Assembly (NCBI GenBank): GCA_946533175.1
Contig: CAMNBS010000018.1
Location: forward strand, 1-17,492
Length of the DNA: 17,492 bases
Direction: 5' to 3'
DNA from: an uncultured Clostridia bacterium
GTDB lineage: Bacteria > Bacillota_I > Bacilli_A > RF39 > UBA660
The notes under the pieces are model-generated. The model was given only the letters and a program-made list of their open reading frames with translations, had not been told where the DNA came from and did no database searches. Numbering within the stretch: the first letter of the stretch is position 1; the number at the start of each line of letters is the position of its first letter. This document shows positions 1 through 5,962 of the stretch, in pieces. Made by a program: the position numbers and the translations under genes.

Positions 1-489
1 AATTTAGTTCATCATCCTAGTATGGTTAATGCTTGTACGAATGTGGGAGAGTTCCTAGCCGGTAAAAAAACCGTTAATAGTATTATTGGCTTCTCGGAAG
101 GTGCTCAGGCAGCCTCAACGGCGGTATCAAAAAATTATGCTAGTTATGATATTTATGTTTTAATTAATGGATCAGCATATTTTACGACTAGTAATAGTAG
201 CTTAATAAATAATTATGCGCCATTTAAAAATACCGAAATAATTATGTTGGAATGTAAGGATAATACTAAATGGGATAGAACTATTAAACTGACTATTAAT
301 GATTTTATGAAAGTCGGGCTTGGTAGTAATATTAAATTATTTACAAATGATAATGGATTGATTAGTTCTTTTTCTAACAAAATAGCTGTAACGGTAGTTA
401 ATCATGATTGGAGTACCCATAGTGCAGGTTGGAAAATGATTCGGGAAAGTAATATTTTAAGTTATTTGTCAAGTAAAGAAAGAAGATAG
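1..489 (+). CDS. Alpha/beta-hydrolase-like protein, 5' end missing
   Basis: The reading frame is open from the first base of the window, so the gene begins upstream; about 162 residues are visible. The peptide contains G-F-S-E-G, which fits the G-x-S-x-G nucleophile elbow of alpha/beta hydrolases (serine codon near position 94). A late N-H-D-W-S-T-H segment (about 400-420) could supply the catalytic histidine. An internal ATG at 22 has no ribosome binding site and should not be taken as the start. Without the N-terminal half, substrate and subfamily cannot be given. The stop is TAG, and a separate promoter-like AT-rich gap follows before the lipoprotein gene. The hydrolase call is moderate and rests mainly on the elbow motif and its position relative to the histidine. 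Confidence 0.6.
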   Translation, partial: NLVHHPSMVNACTNVGEFLAGKKTVNSIIGFSEGAQAASTAVSKNYASYDIYVLINGSAYFTTSNSSLINNYAPFKNTEIIMLECKDNTKWDRTIKLTINDFMKVGLGSNIKLFTNDNGLISSFSNKIAVTVVNHDWSTHSAGWKMIRESNILSYLSSKERR

Positions 490-544
490 GATATTTTTGG
501 TGTATAATTTAATATAATCTGGTTATCTTATAAAAGGAGGATAT

Positions 545-1087
545 ATGAAAAGAAAAATACTAATTTTCCTTATAAGTCTCTTTCTTATTACTGGATGTGA
601 TAATTTAATGAATACACCGACCAAGAAAGTAGAGTATTTATTAGGGAAATATCAAAAACAAGATGAAGAAGTATTAAAACAATTAGATGATACTCTTTTA
701 GAAGATGGTGTTTTATCTGTTACACAAAAAGAAAAATATAAAGAGTTATTAGAAACACAATATAAAGATTTAACGTATAATGTTAAAGATGAAGCTATTG
801 ATGGTAAAACAGCGGTGGTGGAAGTAGAAATAGAGGTATATGATTATAATAAGGCTATTTCTGAAAGTGAAGATTATTTAGTTAATAATCAAGATGAATT
901 TTTAGATGAAAATGGCGTAATTAACACTAGCAAATATAATGATTATAAATTAGATAGTATTAGCAAAATGAAAAATAGAACAAAATATACTATTAATTTT
1001 ACCTTGTCAAAAATGGATGATGAATGGATAGTCGATGATTTAACTGATACGGAAAGACTTAAAATACATGGATTATATGCCTATTAA
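545..1087 (+). CDS. Small secreted lipoprotein of unknown function
   Basis: A 180-residue protein with a textbook lipoprotein signal: basic start (MKRK), hydrophobic core, then lipobox I-T-G-C with the lipidated cysteine at residue 18. It should be anchored on the outer face of the membrane by Lgt and signal peptidase II. The rest is acidic and rich in Asp, Glu, Lys and Tyr, with a first part likely helical (TPTKKVEYLLGKY onward) and a later part that looks like alternating strands (AVVEVEIEVYDY, KYTINFTLSKM, EWIVDDL). This resembles the many small DUF-type lipoproteins of gut Bacillota, but I cannot name the family. AAAAGGAGG lies 5-6 nt before the ATG and supports the start. A hairpin terminator follows directly, so it appears to be a single-gene unit. 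Confidence 0.85.
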   Translation: MKRKILIFLISLFLITGCDNLMNTPTKKVEYLLGKYQKQDEEVLKQLDDTLLEDGVLSVTQKEKYKELLETQYKDLTYNVKDEAIDGKTAVVEVEIEVYDYNKAISESEDYLVNNQDEFLDENGVINTSKYNDYKLDSISKMKNRTKYTINFTLSKMDDEWIVDDLTDTERLKIHGLYAY

Positions 1088-1111
1088 AGAATAGTTTACT
1101 ATTCTTTTTTT
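1086..1111 (+). terminator. Intrinsic terminator after the lipoprotein gene
   Basis: A 9-bp perfect stem (AAAGAATAG with CTATTCTTT) closes a 4-nt loop TTTA and runs into seven T residues. It overlaps the last bases of the stop codon. Confidence 0.85.
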
Positions 1112-1112
1112 A

Positions 1113-1141
1113 TTGATTTATTACTTCTCATGTGTTAATAT
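1113..1141 (+). promoter_or_regulatory. SigA-type promoter with extended -10 for the Cys-rich gene
   Basis: -35 TTGATT (1113-1118), 17-bp spacer, -10 TAATAT (1136-1141) preceded by TGT, an extended -10. The expected start is near 1148, just before the ribosome binding site AAGGAGG (1151-1157). Confidence 0.65.
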
Positions 1142-1162
1142 ATTTAACCAAGGAGGTTTTTT

Positions 1163-1717
1163 ATGGCATATACATATGATGGATGTTGTGGATCTTGTAT
1201 TTATATGAATACCAATGATTATACTGGACACAAAGATCATTGTTATTGTACATATCGAAGACAATACTATAATTTAACTGATAGTAAGTGTCGTTATTAT
1301 CAATATGATCCACATAAAGATTATTATGATTTAAGTCATCGTTGGCACATTGTATCCGCTATTATTAAGAAATTAGAATTATCTGATGAATATGAATGTA
1401 TTGCAGTTTTACATGATTTTCGTATTAATTATTTAGAAAAGGATAAGCGTTTTATTGGTTTATTAAAAATTTATGACTTAATAGGACCAATAATTGCTAA
1501 ATGTATTACAGAAGATGAAGAATCTGTAGAATTATGTAAAAAATTGACTCAAAAATATTTGGTTAATATGTTAGATAAGCTTCGTAATAAAGAATATGAA
1601 GATGCTTTAAGTGAATATATTAGTATGATTAATATATTGAGTACCATTTATGAAAGTCAAATTAAAGAATATTTAGATCAAAAACTGCTAACCGAGGATA
1701 AAAAAGCATCAAAATAA
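1163..1717 (+). CDS. Cys-rich N-terminus plus helical C-terminus, unknown function
   Basis: A 184-residue protein that I do not recognise. The first 45 residues hold six cysteines (C8, C9, C12, C27, C29, C43) in an arrangement C-x2-C ... C-x-C ... C together with H23 and H26, which looks like a small metal-binding (probably zinc) knuckle or rubredoxin-like fold; metal binding is inference. This segment is also rich in Tyr. From about residue 55 to the end the sequence is helical, acidic/basic and lacks membrane segments, so a cytoplasmic protein is likely. The start has a strong AAGGAGG 6 nt upstream. The gene has its own promoter and precedes the rpsO promoter, so it is probably monocistronic. 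Confidence 0.85.
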   Translation: MAYTYDGCCGSCIYMNTNDYTGHKDHCYCTYRRQYYNLTDSKCRYYQYDPHKDYYDLSHRWHIVSAIIKKLELSDEYECIAVLHDFRINYLEKDKRFIGLLKIYDLIGPIIAKCITEDEESVELCKKLTQKYLVNMLDKLRNKEYEDALSEYISMINILSTIYESQIKEYLDQKLLTEDKKASK

Positions 1718-1738
1718 TAAGATAAAACCAAAAAACTA

Positions 1739-1767
1739 TTGATTTTCTTGGAAAATTAGAGTATATT
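1739..1767 (+). promoter_or_regulatory. SigA-type promoter for rpsO-pnp
   Basis: -35 TTGATT (1739-1744), 17-bp spacer, -10 TATATT (1762-1767). Transcription would start near 1774, leaving a leader of about 72 nt before rpsO. Confidence 0.6.
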
Positions 1768-1773
1768 TATATT

Positions 1774-1845
1774 GCTGCTGATTCGTAGTATGTGGGTTCC
1801 TCGCCCTTTACTCCGTATTGGTGAATAAATAATTAAGGAGGAATT
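1774..1845 (+). promoter_or_regulatory. rpsO 5' leader, possible S15 autoregulatory RNA
   Basis: The untranslated leader is much more GC-rich in its middle (1787-1820) than its surroundings. AGTA (1787-1790) and GGG (1794-1796) can pair with TACT (1809-1812) and CCC (1804-1806) around a 7-nt loop. In several Bacillota and Proteobacteria, S15 represses its own mRNA by binding a structured leader. Whether this leader matches a known S15-binding class could not be tested here. GGAGG at 1837-1841 is the rpsO ribosome binding site. Confidence 0.35.
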
Positions 1846-2115
1846 ATGGCTTTAACTAAAGAAGAAAAAACAAGTATCATTGAAAAATTTCAATTAGATA
1901 AAAATGATACTGGTTCTGTTGAAGTACAAATAGCTTTGCTAACAAAACGAATTAATGATTTAAATGAACATTTAAAAGTTCATACACATGATTATCATTC
2001 AAATCGTGGATTATTAAAAATGGTTGGTCAAAGAAAAAGTTTGTTAAATTATTTAGCAAAAAATGATGTACAAAGATATAGAGCACTAGTTAAAAAATTA
2101 GGTTTAAGAAAGTAG
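1846..2115 (+). CDS. rpsO: 30S ribosomal protein S15
   Basis: 89 residues, the normal length for S15, a primary 16S rRNA-binding protein of the small-subunit platform that contacts the three-way junction of helices 20-22. The family signature is clear: TGSVEVQIALLTKRI followed by the helix HDYHSNRGLLKMVGQRK and the C-terminal LLNYLAKNDVQRYRALVKKL. AAGGAGG lies 5-6 nt before the ATG. It is first in an rpsO-pnp pair, a gene order conserved from E. coli to Bacillus. A hairpin at its stop codon probably sets how much transcription continues into pnp. Confidence 0.98.
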   Translation: MALTKEEKTSIIEKFQLDKNDTGSVEVQIALLTKRINDLNEHLKVHTHDYHSNRGLLKMVGQRKSLLNYLAKNDVQRYRALVKKLGLRK

Positions 2116-2143
2116 ACACTGTTTTAATAGTGTCTTTATTTTT
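2114..2143 (+). terminator. Partial terminator (attenuator) between rpsO and pnp
   Basis: A 7-bp perfect stem (AGACACT 2114-2120 with AGTGTCT 2129-2135), 8-nt loop and the T-rich tail TTTATTTTT. It overlaps the rpsO stop codon. No new promoter is seen before pnp, so read-through is expected. Confidence 0.7.
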
Positions 2144-2161
2144 GAAAAAAGGAGTTAAAAA

Positions 2162-4300
2162 ATGAAAAAAGTGTTTGAAAAAGATTTCTATGGTAAAAAA
2201 ATAGTTATAGAACATGGCGAATTAGCTAAACAAGCTCATGGTGCGGTTTTAGTTCGATATGGTGATACAGTTGTATTATCAACAGTTGTTGTTAGTAAAA
2301 ATGCTAATATTCTATCAGATTTCTTTCCATTAATGGTTTTATATCAAGAAAAATTATATTCGGTTGGTAAAATACCTGGCGGTTTTATTAAAAGAGAAGG
2401 ACGTCCTACAGATGCGGCTACTTTGGCTGCTAGAATGATTGATCGTCCAATGCGTCCAATGTTTCCAGAAAATTTTCGTAATGAAGTACAAGTTGTTAAT
2501 ACCGTTTTATCAGTTGATACGGATAATTCACCAGAATTAACAGCCATGTTTGGATCAAGTCTTTCAACATGTATTAGTAAAATACCTTTTGATGGACCAA
2601 TCGCTGGTGTTAAAGTAGGTCGTGTTAATGGTGAATTTATTATTAATCCAACACCTGATCAATTAGAGATGAGTGATCTTGATTTAACGGTAGCCGGTAC
2701 TAAGTATGCAATTAATATGGTTGAAGCTGGTGCTCGTGAAGTAAGTGAAGAGGATATGTTAGAAGCTTTAATGTTTGGTCATGAAGCAGTTAAAAAATTA
2801 TGTGAATTCCAGGAAGAAATTATTCAAGAAATTGGTGTTGAAAAAATGGAATATGAGCACATAGAATTTGAAGATGAATTAGTGGATGAAATAACAAAAT
2901 TAGCTAGTGAAAAACTAGATAAGGCTATGCGTATTAAAGAAAAATTAGAAAAATATGCAGCTATTGATGCAGTAAAAGAAGAAGTAGTAAAAAAATATGA
3001 AGAAGAAAATAAAGATCAATTAACTAGTGAAGATTTGACTCTTCTTCTTACAAAAGTTAAATTAATTTTAGAAAATATTGAATACGACATTTTTAGAAAC
3101 ATTACAGTTAATGAAAAAACACGAAGTGATGGAAGAAGTATGACTGAAATAAGACCTTTATCAACAGATATTGATTTATTACCTCGTGCTCACGGATCAG
3201 CTTTATTTACAAGAGGTGAAACTCAGGCTCTTGCAGTTACGACATTAGGAGCAATTAATGAGAATCAAATTTTAGATGGATTAAGTTTAGAAACTGAAAA
3301 AAGATTTATGTTACATTATAATTTTCCAGCTTTCTCAGTTGGAGAAACAGGACGCTATGGTAGTCCAGGACGTCGTGAAATTGGTCATGGTGCCTTAGGT
3401 GAAAGATGTTTATTACAAGTTATGCCTAGTGAAGAAGAATTTCCATATACAGTCCGAGTTGTTAGTGAAATTCTAGAAAGTAATGGTAGCTCATCTCAAG
3501 CAACTATTTGTGCTGGATGTATGAGTCTAATGGCAGCTGGCGTTCCTTTAAAAGCTCCTGTGGCTGGTATTGCAATGGGATTGATTACATCAAAAAATGG
3601 TAAAGATTATACAATACTTACAGATATTCAAGGAATGGAAGATCATTTAGGAGATATGGATTTCAAAGTTGGTGGAACAAGAAAAGGTATTTGTTCTCTT
3701 CAAATGGATATCAAAATAAAAGGAATTACAAAACAAATCTTAAAAGAAGCATTAGCACAAGCTCATGATGCGCGTCAAGAAATTCTTGATGTTATGGAAA
3801 AACAAATAAAAGAACCACGTAAAGATGTATCTAAATATGCTCCAAAAATGGAAACCTTTATGATTAATCCAGATAAAATTAAAGATGTTATTGGTAAAGG
3901 CGGAGATACCATTACTAAAATTATTTGTGAAACAAGTAATGTTGAAAGTGTTAATGATGTCAGAGCAGTTAAAATTGAACTTGAAGATGATGGTCGTGTT
4001 ATGATTTATCATATGGATAGAGAAGTTATTAACAAAGCTAAAGAAATGATTCTTGATTTGACAAGAGAAGTAGAAGAAGGTAAAATATATAATGCCAAGG
4101 TTGTTAAAATTGAAGATTTTGGATGTTTTGTTGAAGTATGGCCAGGTTGTGAAGGGTTAGTTCACATTAGTAAACTTGCTAAAGAACATGTTGAAAAATG
4201 TGAAGATGTTGTTAAATTAGGCGATGAAATCCTTGTTAAGGCTATAGGAACTGATAAGAAAGGAAGACTAAATTTTTCAAGACGTGATGCATTAAAATAA
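2162..4300 (+). CDS. pnp: Polyribonucleotide nucleotidyltransferase (PNPase)
   Basis: 712 residues, the usual length. PNPase degrades RNA 3' to 5' with phosphate, releasing nucleoside diphosphates, and in Bacillota is the main exonuclease of mRNA turnover. Domains in order: first RNase PH-like domain (about 10-140), all-helical linker (about 145-310), second RNase PH-like domain (about 325-550) with the FMLHYNFPAFSVGETGRYGS segment and metal-binding acidic residues in E-D-H-L-G-D-M-D (D494, D498, D500), KH domain with G-K-G-G at 578-581, and S1 domain from about 630. The KH domain has an extra stretch (about residues 590-600, ESVNDVRA) between I-C-E-T and the K-I-E-L-E-D-D-G strand, where most PNPases go straight through. 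AAAGGAG precedes the start by 6-7 nt. Confidence 0.98.
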   Translation: MKKVFEKDFYGKKIVIEHGELAKQAHGAVLVRYGDTVVLSTVVVSKNANILSDFFPLMVLYQEKLYSVGKIPGGFIKREGRPTDAATLAARMIDRPMRPMFPENFRNEVQVVNTVLSVDTDNSPELTAMFGSSLSTCISKIPFDGPIAGVKVGRVNGEFIINPTPDQLEMSDLDLTVAGTKYAINMVEAGAREVSEEDMLEALMFGHEAVKKLCEFQEEIIQEIGVEKMEYEHIEFEDELVDEITKLASEKLDKAMRIKEKLEKYAAIDAVKEEVVKKYEEENKDQLTSEDLTLLLTKVKLILENIEYDIFRNITVNEKTRSDGRSMTEIRPLSTDIDLLPRAHGSALFTRGETQALAVTTLGAINENQILDGLSLETEKRFMLHYNFPAFSVGETGRYGSPGRREIGHGALGERCLLQVMPSEEEFPYTVRVVSEILESNGSSSQATICAGCMSLMAAGVPLKAPVAGIAMGLITSKNGKDYTILTDIQGMEDHLGDMDFKVGGTRKGICSLQMDIKIKGITKQILKEALAQAHDARQEILDVMEKQIKEPRKDVSKYAPKMETFMINPDKIKDVIGKGGDTITKIICETSNVESVNDVRAVKIELEDDGRVMIYHMDREVINKAKEMILDLTREVEEGKIYNAKVVKIEDFGCFVEVWPGCEGLVHISKLAKEHVEKCEDVVKLGDEILVKAIGTDKKGRLNFSRRDALK

Positions 4301-4320
4301 AAGGGATAATTCCTTTTTAT
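4299..4320 (+). terminator. Weak hairpin between pnp and tRNA-Thr
   Basis: AAAAGGGA (4299-4306) pairs with TTCCTTTT (4310-4317, one G-T pair) around a 3-nt loop, ending in T residues. The tRNA starts one base after, so this may act as a weak terminator or processing site; no separate tRNA promoter is seen. Confidence 0.45.
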
Positions 4321-4395
4321 GCCGGCTTAGCACAGTGGTAGTGCAACGCACTCGTAACGCGTAGGTCACTGGTTCAAATCCGGTAGCCGGCACCA
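4321..4395 (+). tRNA. tRNA-Thr, anticodon CGU
   Basis: A full cloverleaf is readable: a perfect 7-bp acceptor stem (GCCGGCT with AGCCGGC), D stem GCAC/GTGC, anticodon loop CTCGTAA with anticodon CGT, T stem ACTGG/CCGGT with loop TTCAAAT, discriminator A and an encoded CCA. The anticodon gives threonine (reads ACG). The anticodon stem ACGCA/CGCGT has an A-C mismatch at the pair next to the loop. Its last bases are also the start of the direct repeat marking an apparent integration site. Confidence 0.95.
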
Positions 4396-4413
4396 TATTG
4401 ATTAATATTCGAA
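4390..4413. repeat. Left 24-bp direct repeat (candidate attL) at the tRNA-Thr 3' end
   Basis: GCACCATATTGATTAATATT followed by CGAA is found here and again, perfectly, at 5695-5718. This copy starts in the tRNA acceptor arm and includes the CCA end, the usual position of tRNA attachment sites used by tyrosine recombinases. Confidence 0.7.
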
Positions 4414-4440
4414 CTAATAAATTTTTAGTTCTTTTTTTTT
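4411..4440 (+). terminator. Intrinsic terminator after tRNA-Thr
   Basis: GAACTAA (4411-4417) pairs perfectly with TTAGTTC (4425-4431), followed by nine T residues. It starts inside the direct repeat and its right arm lies in the island, so insertion would have changed the tRNA terminator. Confidence 0.75.
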
Positions 4441-4450
4441 GTGAAATTTT

Positions 4451-4496
4451 GCGTAAGATATTTACTACGCCGTTTTTTTTGTAGTATATTTATTAC
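4451..4496. repeat. Terminator-like hairpin and imperfect 16-bp inverted repeat
   Basis: GCGTA (4451-4455) pairs with TACGC (4466-4470) ahead of T8 (4473-4480), a terminator shape. A second, overlapping symmetry joins GTAAGATATTTACTAC (4452-4467) with GTAGTATATTTATTAC (4481-4496), 13 of 16 matching in inverted orientation. It lies just upstream of the HTH gene remnant, so it could also be an operator for that regulator. Confidence 0.4.
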
Positions 4497-4505
4497 AAGT
4501 TGATA

Positions 4506-4750
4506 ATGGTGAAAAAATTAAAAGATGACGAGAAAGTAATGGATTAGAATATAATTTAATATGTGATTTTATTAAATTAAGAGGTGAACTATGGCTTACT
4601 CAAAAGGAGATGTGGGAAGCATCTAAAACTGTAAGAGAAATAATCGCAGCAATTGAAACAAGAAGAAATCATCCCCAAATAAATTCATTAATTAAAATAT
4701 TAGAACCATTTGGATATACTTTAAGTATTACTAAAATAAAGGAGGACTAA
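4506..4750 (+). pseudogene. Frameshifted XRE/HigA-like helix-turn-helix regulator
   Basis: An ATG at 4506 opens a short frame (MVKKLKDDEKVMD) that stops at 4547. From 4529 to 4750 another frame encodes a nearly full XRE-type HTH: L-T-Q-K-E-M (first helix, from codon 4595), a recognition helix region ending I-I-A-A-I-E, then R-R-N-H-P-Q-I-N-S-L-I-K-I-L-E-P-F-G-Y, which is the typical tail of HigA/XRE antitoxin-like regulators. That frame has no ATG, GTG or TTG start of its own, so the two frames look like one gene broken by an indel near 4530-4547. Its TAA abuts the dinD-like start codon and the dinD ribosome binding site lies in its last codons, suggesting the two were translationally coupled. 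A programmed frameshift cannot be excluded. Confidence 0.6.
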
Positions 4751-5602
4751 ATGAATCAGGATAAAATGCATTTAATTAATAAAATATTTAATAATGAAAC
4801 TATAAGAACAGTATGGGATAAAGAACAAGAAAAATACTTCATAAGCATTATAGATTTAGTTGGAGTTTTATCAGAAAGTGACAGACCAAGAAAATATTGG
4901 AGTGACTTAAAAAACAAGTTAAAACAAGAAGGAAATGAAGTGTCCGAAAAAATCGGACAGTTGAAATTGAAGTCACAAGATGGTAAATATCGTTTAACTG
5001 ATGTTTGTGATATTGAGGAAATGTTTAGGATTATTGAATCAATTCCTAGCAAGAATGCTGAGCCTATAAAACAATGGCTTGCAAAACTTGGTAGTGAAAG
5101 GATAGATGAAATATTTGATCCATCAATCTCAGTTCAAAGATCAATAGATTTATATCGTGCTAAAGGTTTTGATGAAAAATGGATTACTGAAAGAATAAAA
5201 GGTATTCAAAACAGAAAAGAATTAACTGATATTTGGAAAGATGGAGGAATAACTGCATCAAAAGAATATGCTATTCTAACTAATGAAATTTATAAAGAAT
5301 GGTCTGGAATGAAAGCAAGTGAATATAAAGATTTTAAAGGGCTAAGAAATGAATCTTTAAGAGATAATATGACTCGTATAGAAGAATTACTTTCAGATTT
5401 AGGAGAAGAAGCAACAAAAGAGTTAGCTAAAGAACATAAACCACAGGGTTTAGAACAAAATAGGAAAATAGCAAAAATGGGTGGACATGCTGCAAAATCA
5501 GCAAGAGATGATTTAGAAAGAAATTTAGGAAAATCAGTAATAACATCTAATAATAATTTAGACTATAAATATATTGATGAAAATATAATAGAAAATAAGT
5601 AA
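4751..5602 (+). CDS. dinD: DinD-like protein with BRO N-terminal domain
   Basis: 283 residues, close to the 274 of E. coli DinD. Residues about 5-115 form a BRO-N domain (TVWDKEQEKYFISIIDLVGVL, RPRKYW, DGKYRLTDV, SIPSKNAEPIKQWLAKLG), also found in phage antirepressors. The C-terminal half has the DinD pattern: YAILTNEIYKEWSGM, then R-D-N-M-T-R-I-E-E-L-L-S-D-L-G-E-E-A, then the glycine-rich G-G-H-A-A-K-S-A-R-D-D-L-E and a final S-V-I-T-S-N-N. E. coli DinD is SOS-induced and reported to act on RecA filaments; the role here is inferred by family. GGAGG sits 5 nt before the ATG and the gene abuts the broken HTH gene. A palindrome GTCCGA/TCGGAC lies inside the coding region near 4941-4957. No LexA box is seen upstream. 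It is cargo of the tRNA-Thr island. Confidence 0.85.
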   Translation: MNQDKMHLINKIFNNETIRTVWDKEQEKYFISIIDLVGVLSESDRPRKYWSDLKNKLKQEGNEVSEKIGQLKLKSQDGKYRLTDVCDIEEMFRIIESIPSKNAEPIKQWLAKLGSERIDEIFDPSISVQRSIDLYRAKGFDEKWITERIKGIQNRKELTDIWKDGGITASKEYAILTNEIYKEWSGMKASEYKDFKGLRNESLRDNMTRIEELLSDLGEEATKELAKEHKPQGLEQNRKIAKMGGHAAKSARDDLERNLGKSVITSNNNLDYKYIDENIIENK

Positions 5603-5638
5603 TTAAGTTTATAAATTTTGATGTATAATATAATTAGT

Positions 5639-5663
5639 GATTGATATTCTTCAATCGTCTTTG
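5639..5663 (+). terminator. Possible terminator after dinD
   Basis: GATTGA (5639-5644) pairs with TCAATC (5651-5656) around a 6-nt loop, followed by the T-rich GTCTTTG. The weak tail makes this uncertain. Confidence 0.4.
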
Positions 5664-5694
5664 TGTGAAAGAATTGTAAACTACTTCGTCGTTC

Positions 5695-5718
5695 GCACCA
5701 TATTGATTAATATTCGAA
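5695..5718. repeat. Right 24-bp direct repeat (candidate attR)
   Basis: Perfect copy of 4390-4413. Only the final G, C and CCA of the tRNA are present here, not a second tRNA gene. Bases on either side differ from the left copy, so the repeat has sharp borders. Confidence 0.7.
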
Positions 5719-5743
5719 TTATATTTCGATTTTTATAGAGAAC

Positions 5744-5772
5744 TTGAAAAAAGCTCTTTTTTATGTTACTAT
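5744..5772 (+). promoter_or_regulatory. Promoter of antisense RNA, copy 1
   Basis: -35 TTGAAA (5744-5749), exactly 17 bp, -10 TACTAT (5767-5772) preceded by TGT, an extended -10. Transcription is expected at about 5779, one base before a GAAA-tetraloop hairpin. Confidence 0.7.
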
Positions 5773-5800
5773 GTATTTGTCAAGGAAACTTGAATATAAT

Positions 5801-5844
5801 AAAAAAAGGGAATACCTAGTTTTGATGAGTTAGGTACTATTCCC
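5801..5844 (-). terminator. Terminator of the peptide mRNA, copy 1 (structure shared by both strands)
   Basis: Read on the minus strand, GGGAATA-GTA-CCTA pairs with TAGG-TATTCCC around a 12-nt loop and is followed by seven T residues (the A run 5801-5807 on the plus strand). Ten or more pairs make it strong. On the plus strand the same stem is an internal hairpin of the antisense RNA. Confidence 0.8.
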
Positions 5845-5860
5845 AAAAATGTTTTTGGTA

Positions 5861-5892
5861 AGTACCGACTTAAATAGTTGGTACTATTTTTA
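5861..5892 (+). terminator. Terminator of the antisense RNA, copy 1
   Basis: AGTACCGACT pairs with AGTTGGTACT (10 pairs, one G-T) around TAAAT, followed by ATTTTTATT. It overlaps the 3' end of the peptide gene on the other strand. Confidence 0.75.
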
Positions 5893-5962
5893 TTAGTATG
5901 ATTAAAATCACAATAATAAGGAGAAAGATGATTGCTAAAAGATATTTCTCTCGCATTCTCAT
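5870..5962 (-). CDS. 30-residue hydrophobic membrane peptide, candidate type I toxin, copy 1
   Basis: The minus-strand frame encodes a basic start MRMREKY, a membrane-spanning run of Leu, Ile, Val and Phe (about residues 8-24, LLAIIFLLIIVILIILI), one lysine, and a short tail ending V-P-T-I. Size and plan match small hydrophobic toxins of type I systems, but the sequence resembles none I know (Fst, TxpA, BsrG, Ldr, Hok). The Shine-Dalgarno GGAGGTG is one of the best in the window, 7 nt from the ATG; a second in-frame ATG is codon 3. Its own promoter lies about 70 bp upstream and a strong terminator follows. The leader can fold to hide part of the Shine-Dalgarno: CCCTTC (5995-5990) pairs with GAAGGG (5978-5973). 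Function is inference; coding is supported by the ribosome binding site, the promoter, the terminator and two identical copies. Confidence 0.7.
   Translation of the reverse strand: MRMREKYLLAIIFLLIIVILIILIKIVPTI

Larger units (their letters stand above)
4390..5718. mobile_element. Candidate mini-island integrated at tRNA-Thr, no integrase
   Basis: A 24-bp perfect direct repeat brackets a 1305-bp unit whose left copy lies in the tRNA 3' end. The unit holds two hairpin terminators, a broken XRE-type HTH gene and a dinD-like gene, types common in prophages and genomic islands. The tRNA stays intact, as in true tRNA integrations. No recombinase gene lies inside, so it is either a deletion remnant of a larger element or a passenger mobilised by an integrase encoded elsewhere. 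The repeat is seen directly; the mobile nature is inference. Confidence 0.6.
5779..5892 (+). ncRNA. Candidate antitoxin antisense RNA, copy 1
   Basis: From the predicted start near 5779 the plus strand gives an RNA of about 114 nt with three hairpins. The first is TCAAG-GAAA-CTTGA (5780-5793), a GNRA-capped 5' stem. The second pairs GGGAATACCTA (5808-5818) with TAGG-TAC-TATTCCC (5831-5844). The last is AGTACCGACT/AGTTGGTACT (5861-5885) plus ATTTTTATT, a terminator. It overlaps, in antisense, the last codons and the whole 3' end of the peptide mRNA on the other strand (about 5799-5892). No open reading frame of note lies in it. This is the tail-to-tail layout of BsrG/SR4 and TxpA/RatA. Function is inferred from layout. 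Confidence 0.65.

Noticed and set aside
4756..5052. 98-residue minus-strand frame opposite dinD
   Set aside because: No ribosome binding site, composition of a shadow frame, and the dinD protein on the other strand is clear.
5777..5800. TTGTCA and TATAAT as the antisense RNA promoter
   Set aside because: The spacer is only 12 bp. The TTGAAA/TGT-TACTAT pair just upstream has exactly 17 bp and an extended -10, and starts RNA right at the GAAA-loop hairpin.
5870..5962. Fst/par-type assignment of the peptide module
   Set aside because: In par the complementary repeats lie at the 5' ends of both RNAs; here the shared 14-mer is inverted, so both RNAs carry the same sequence, and complementarity is to the mRNA 3' end. 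The peptide also differs.
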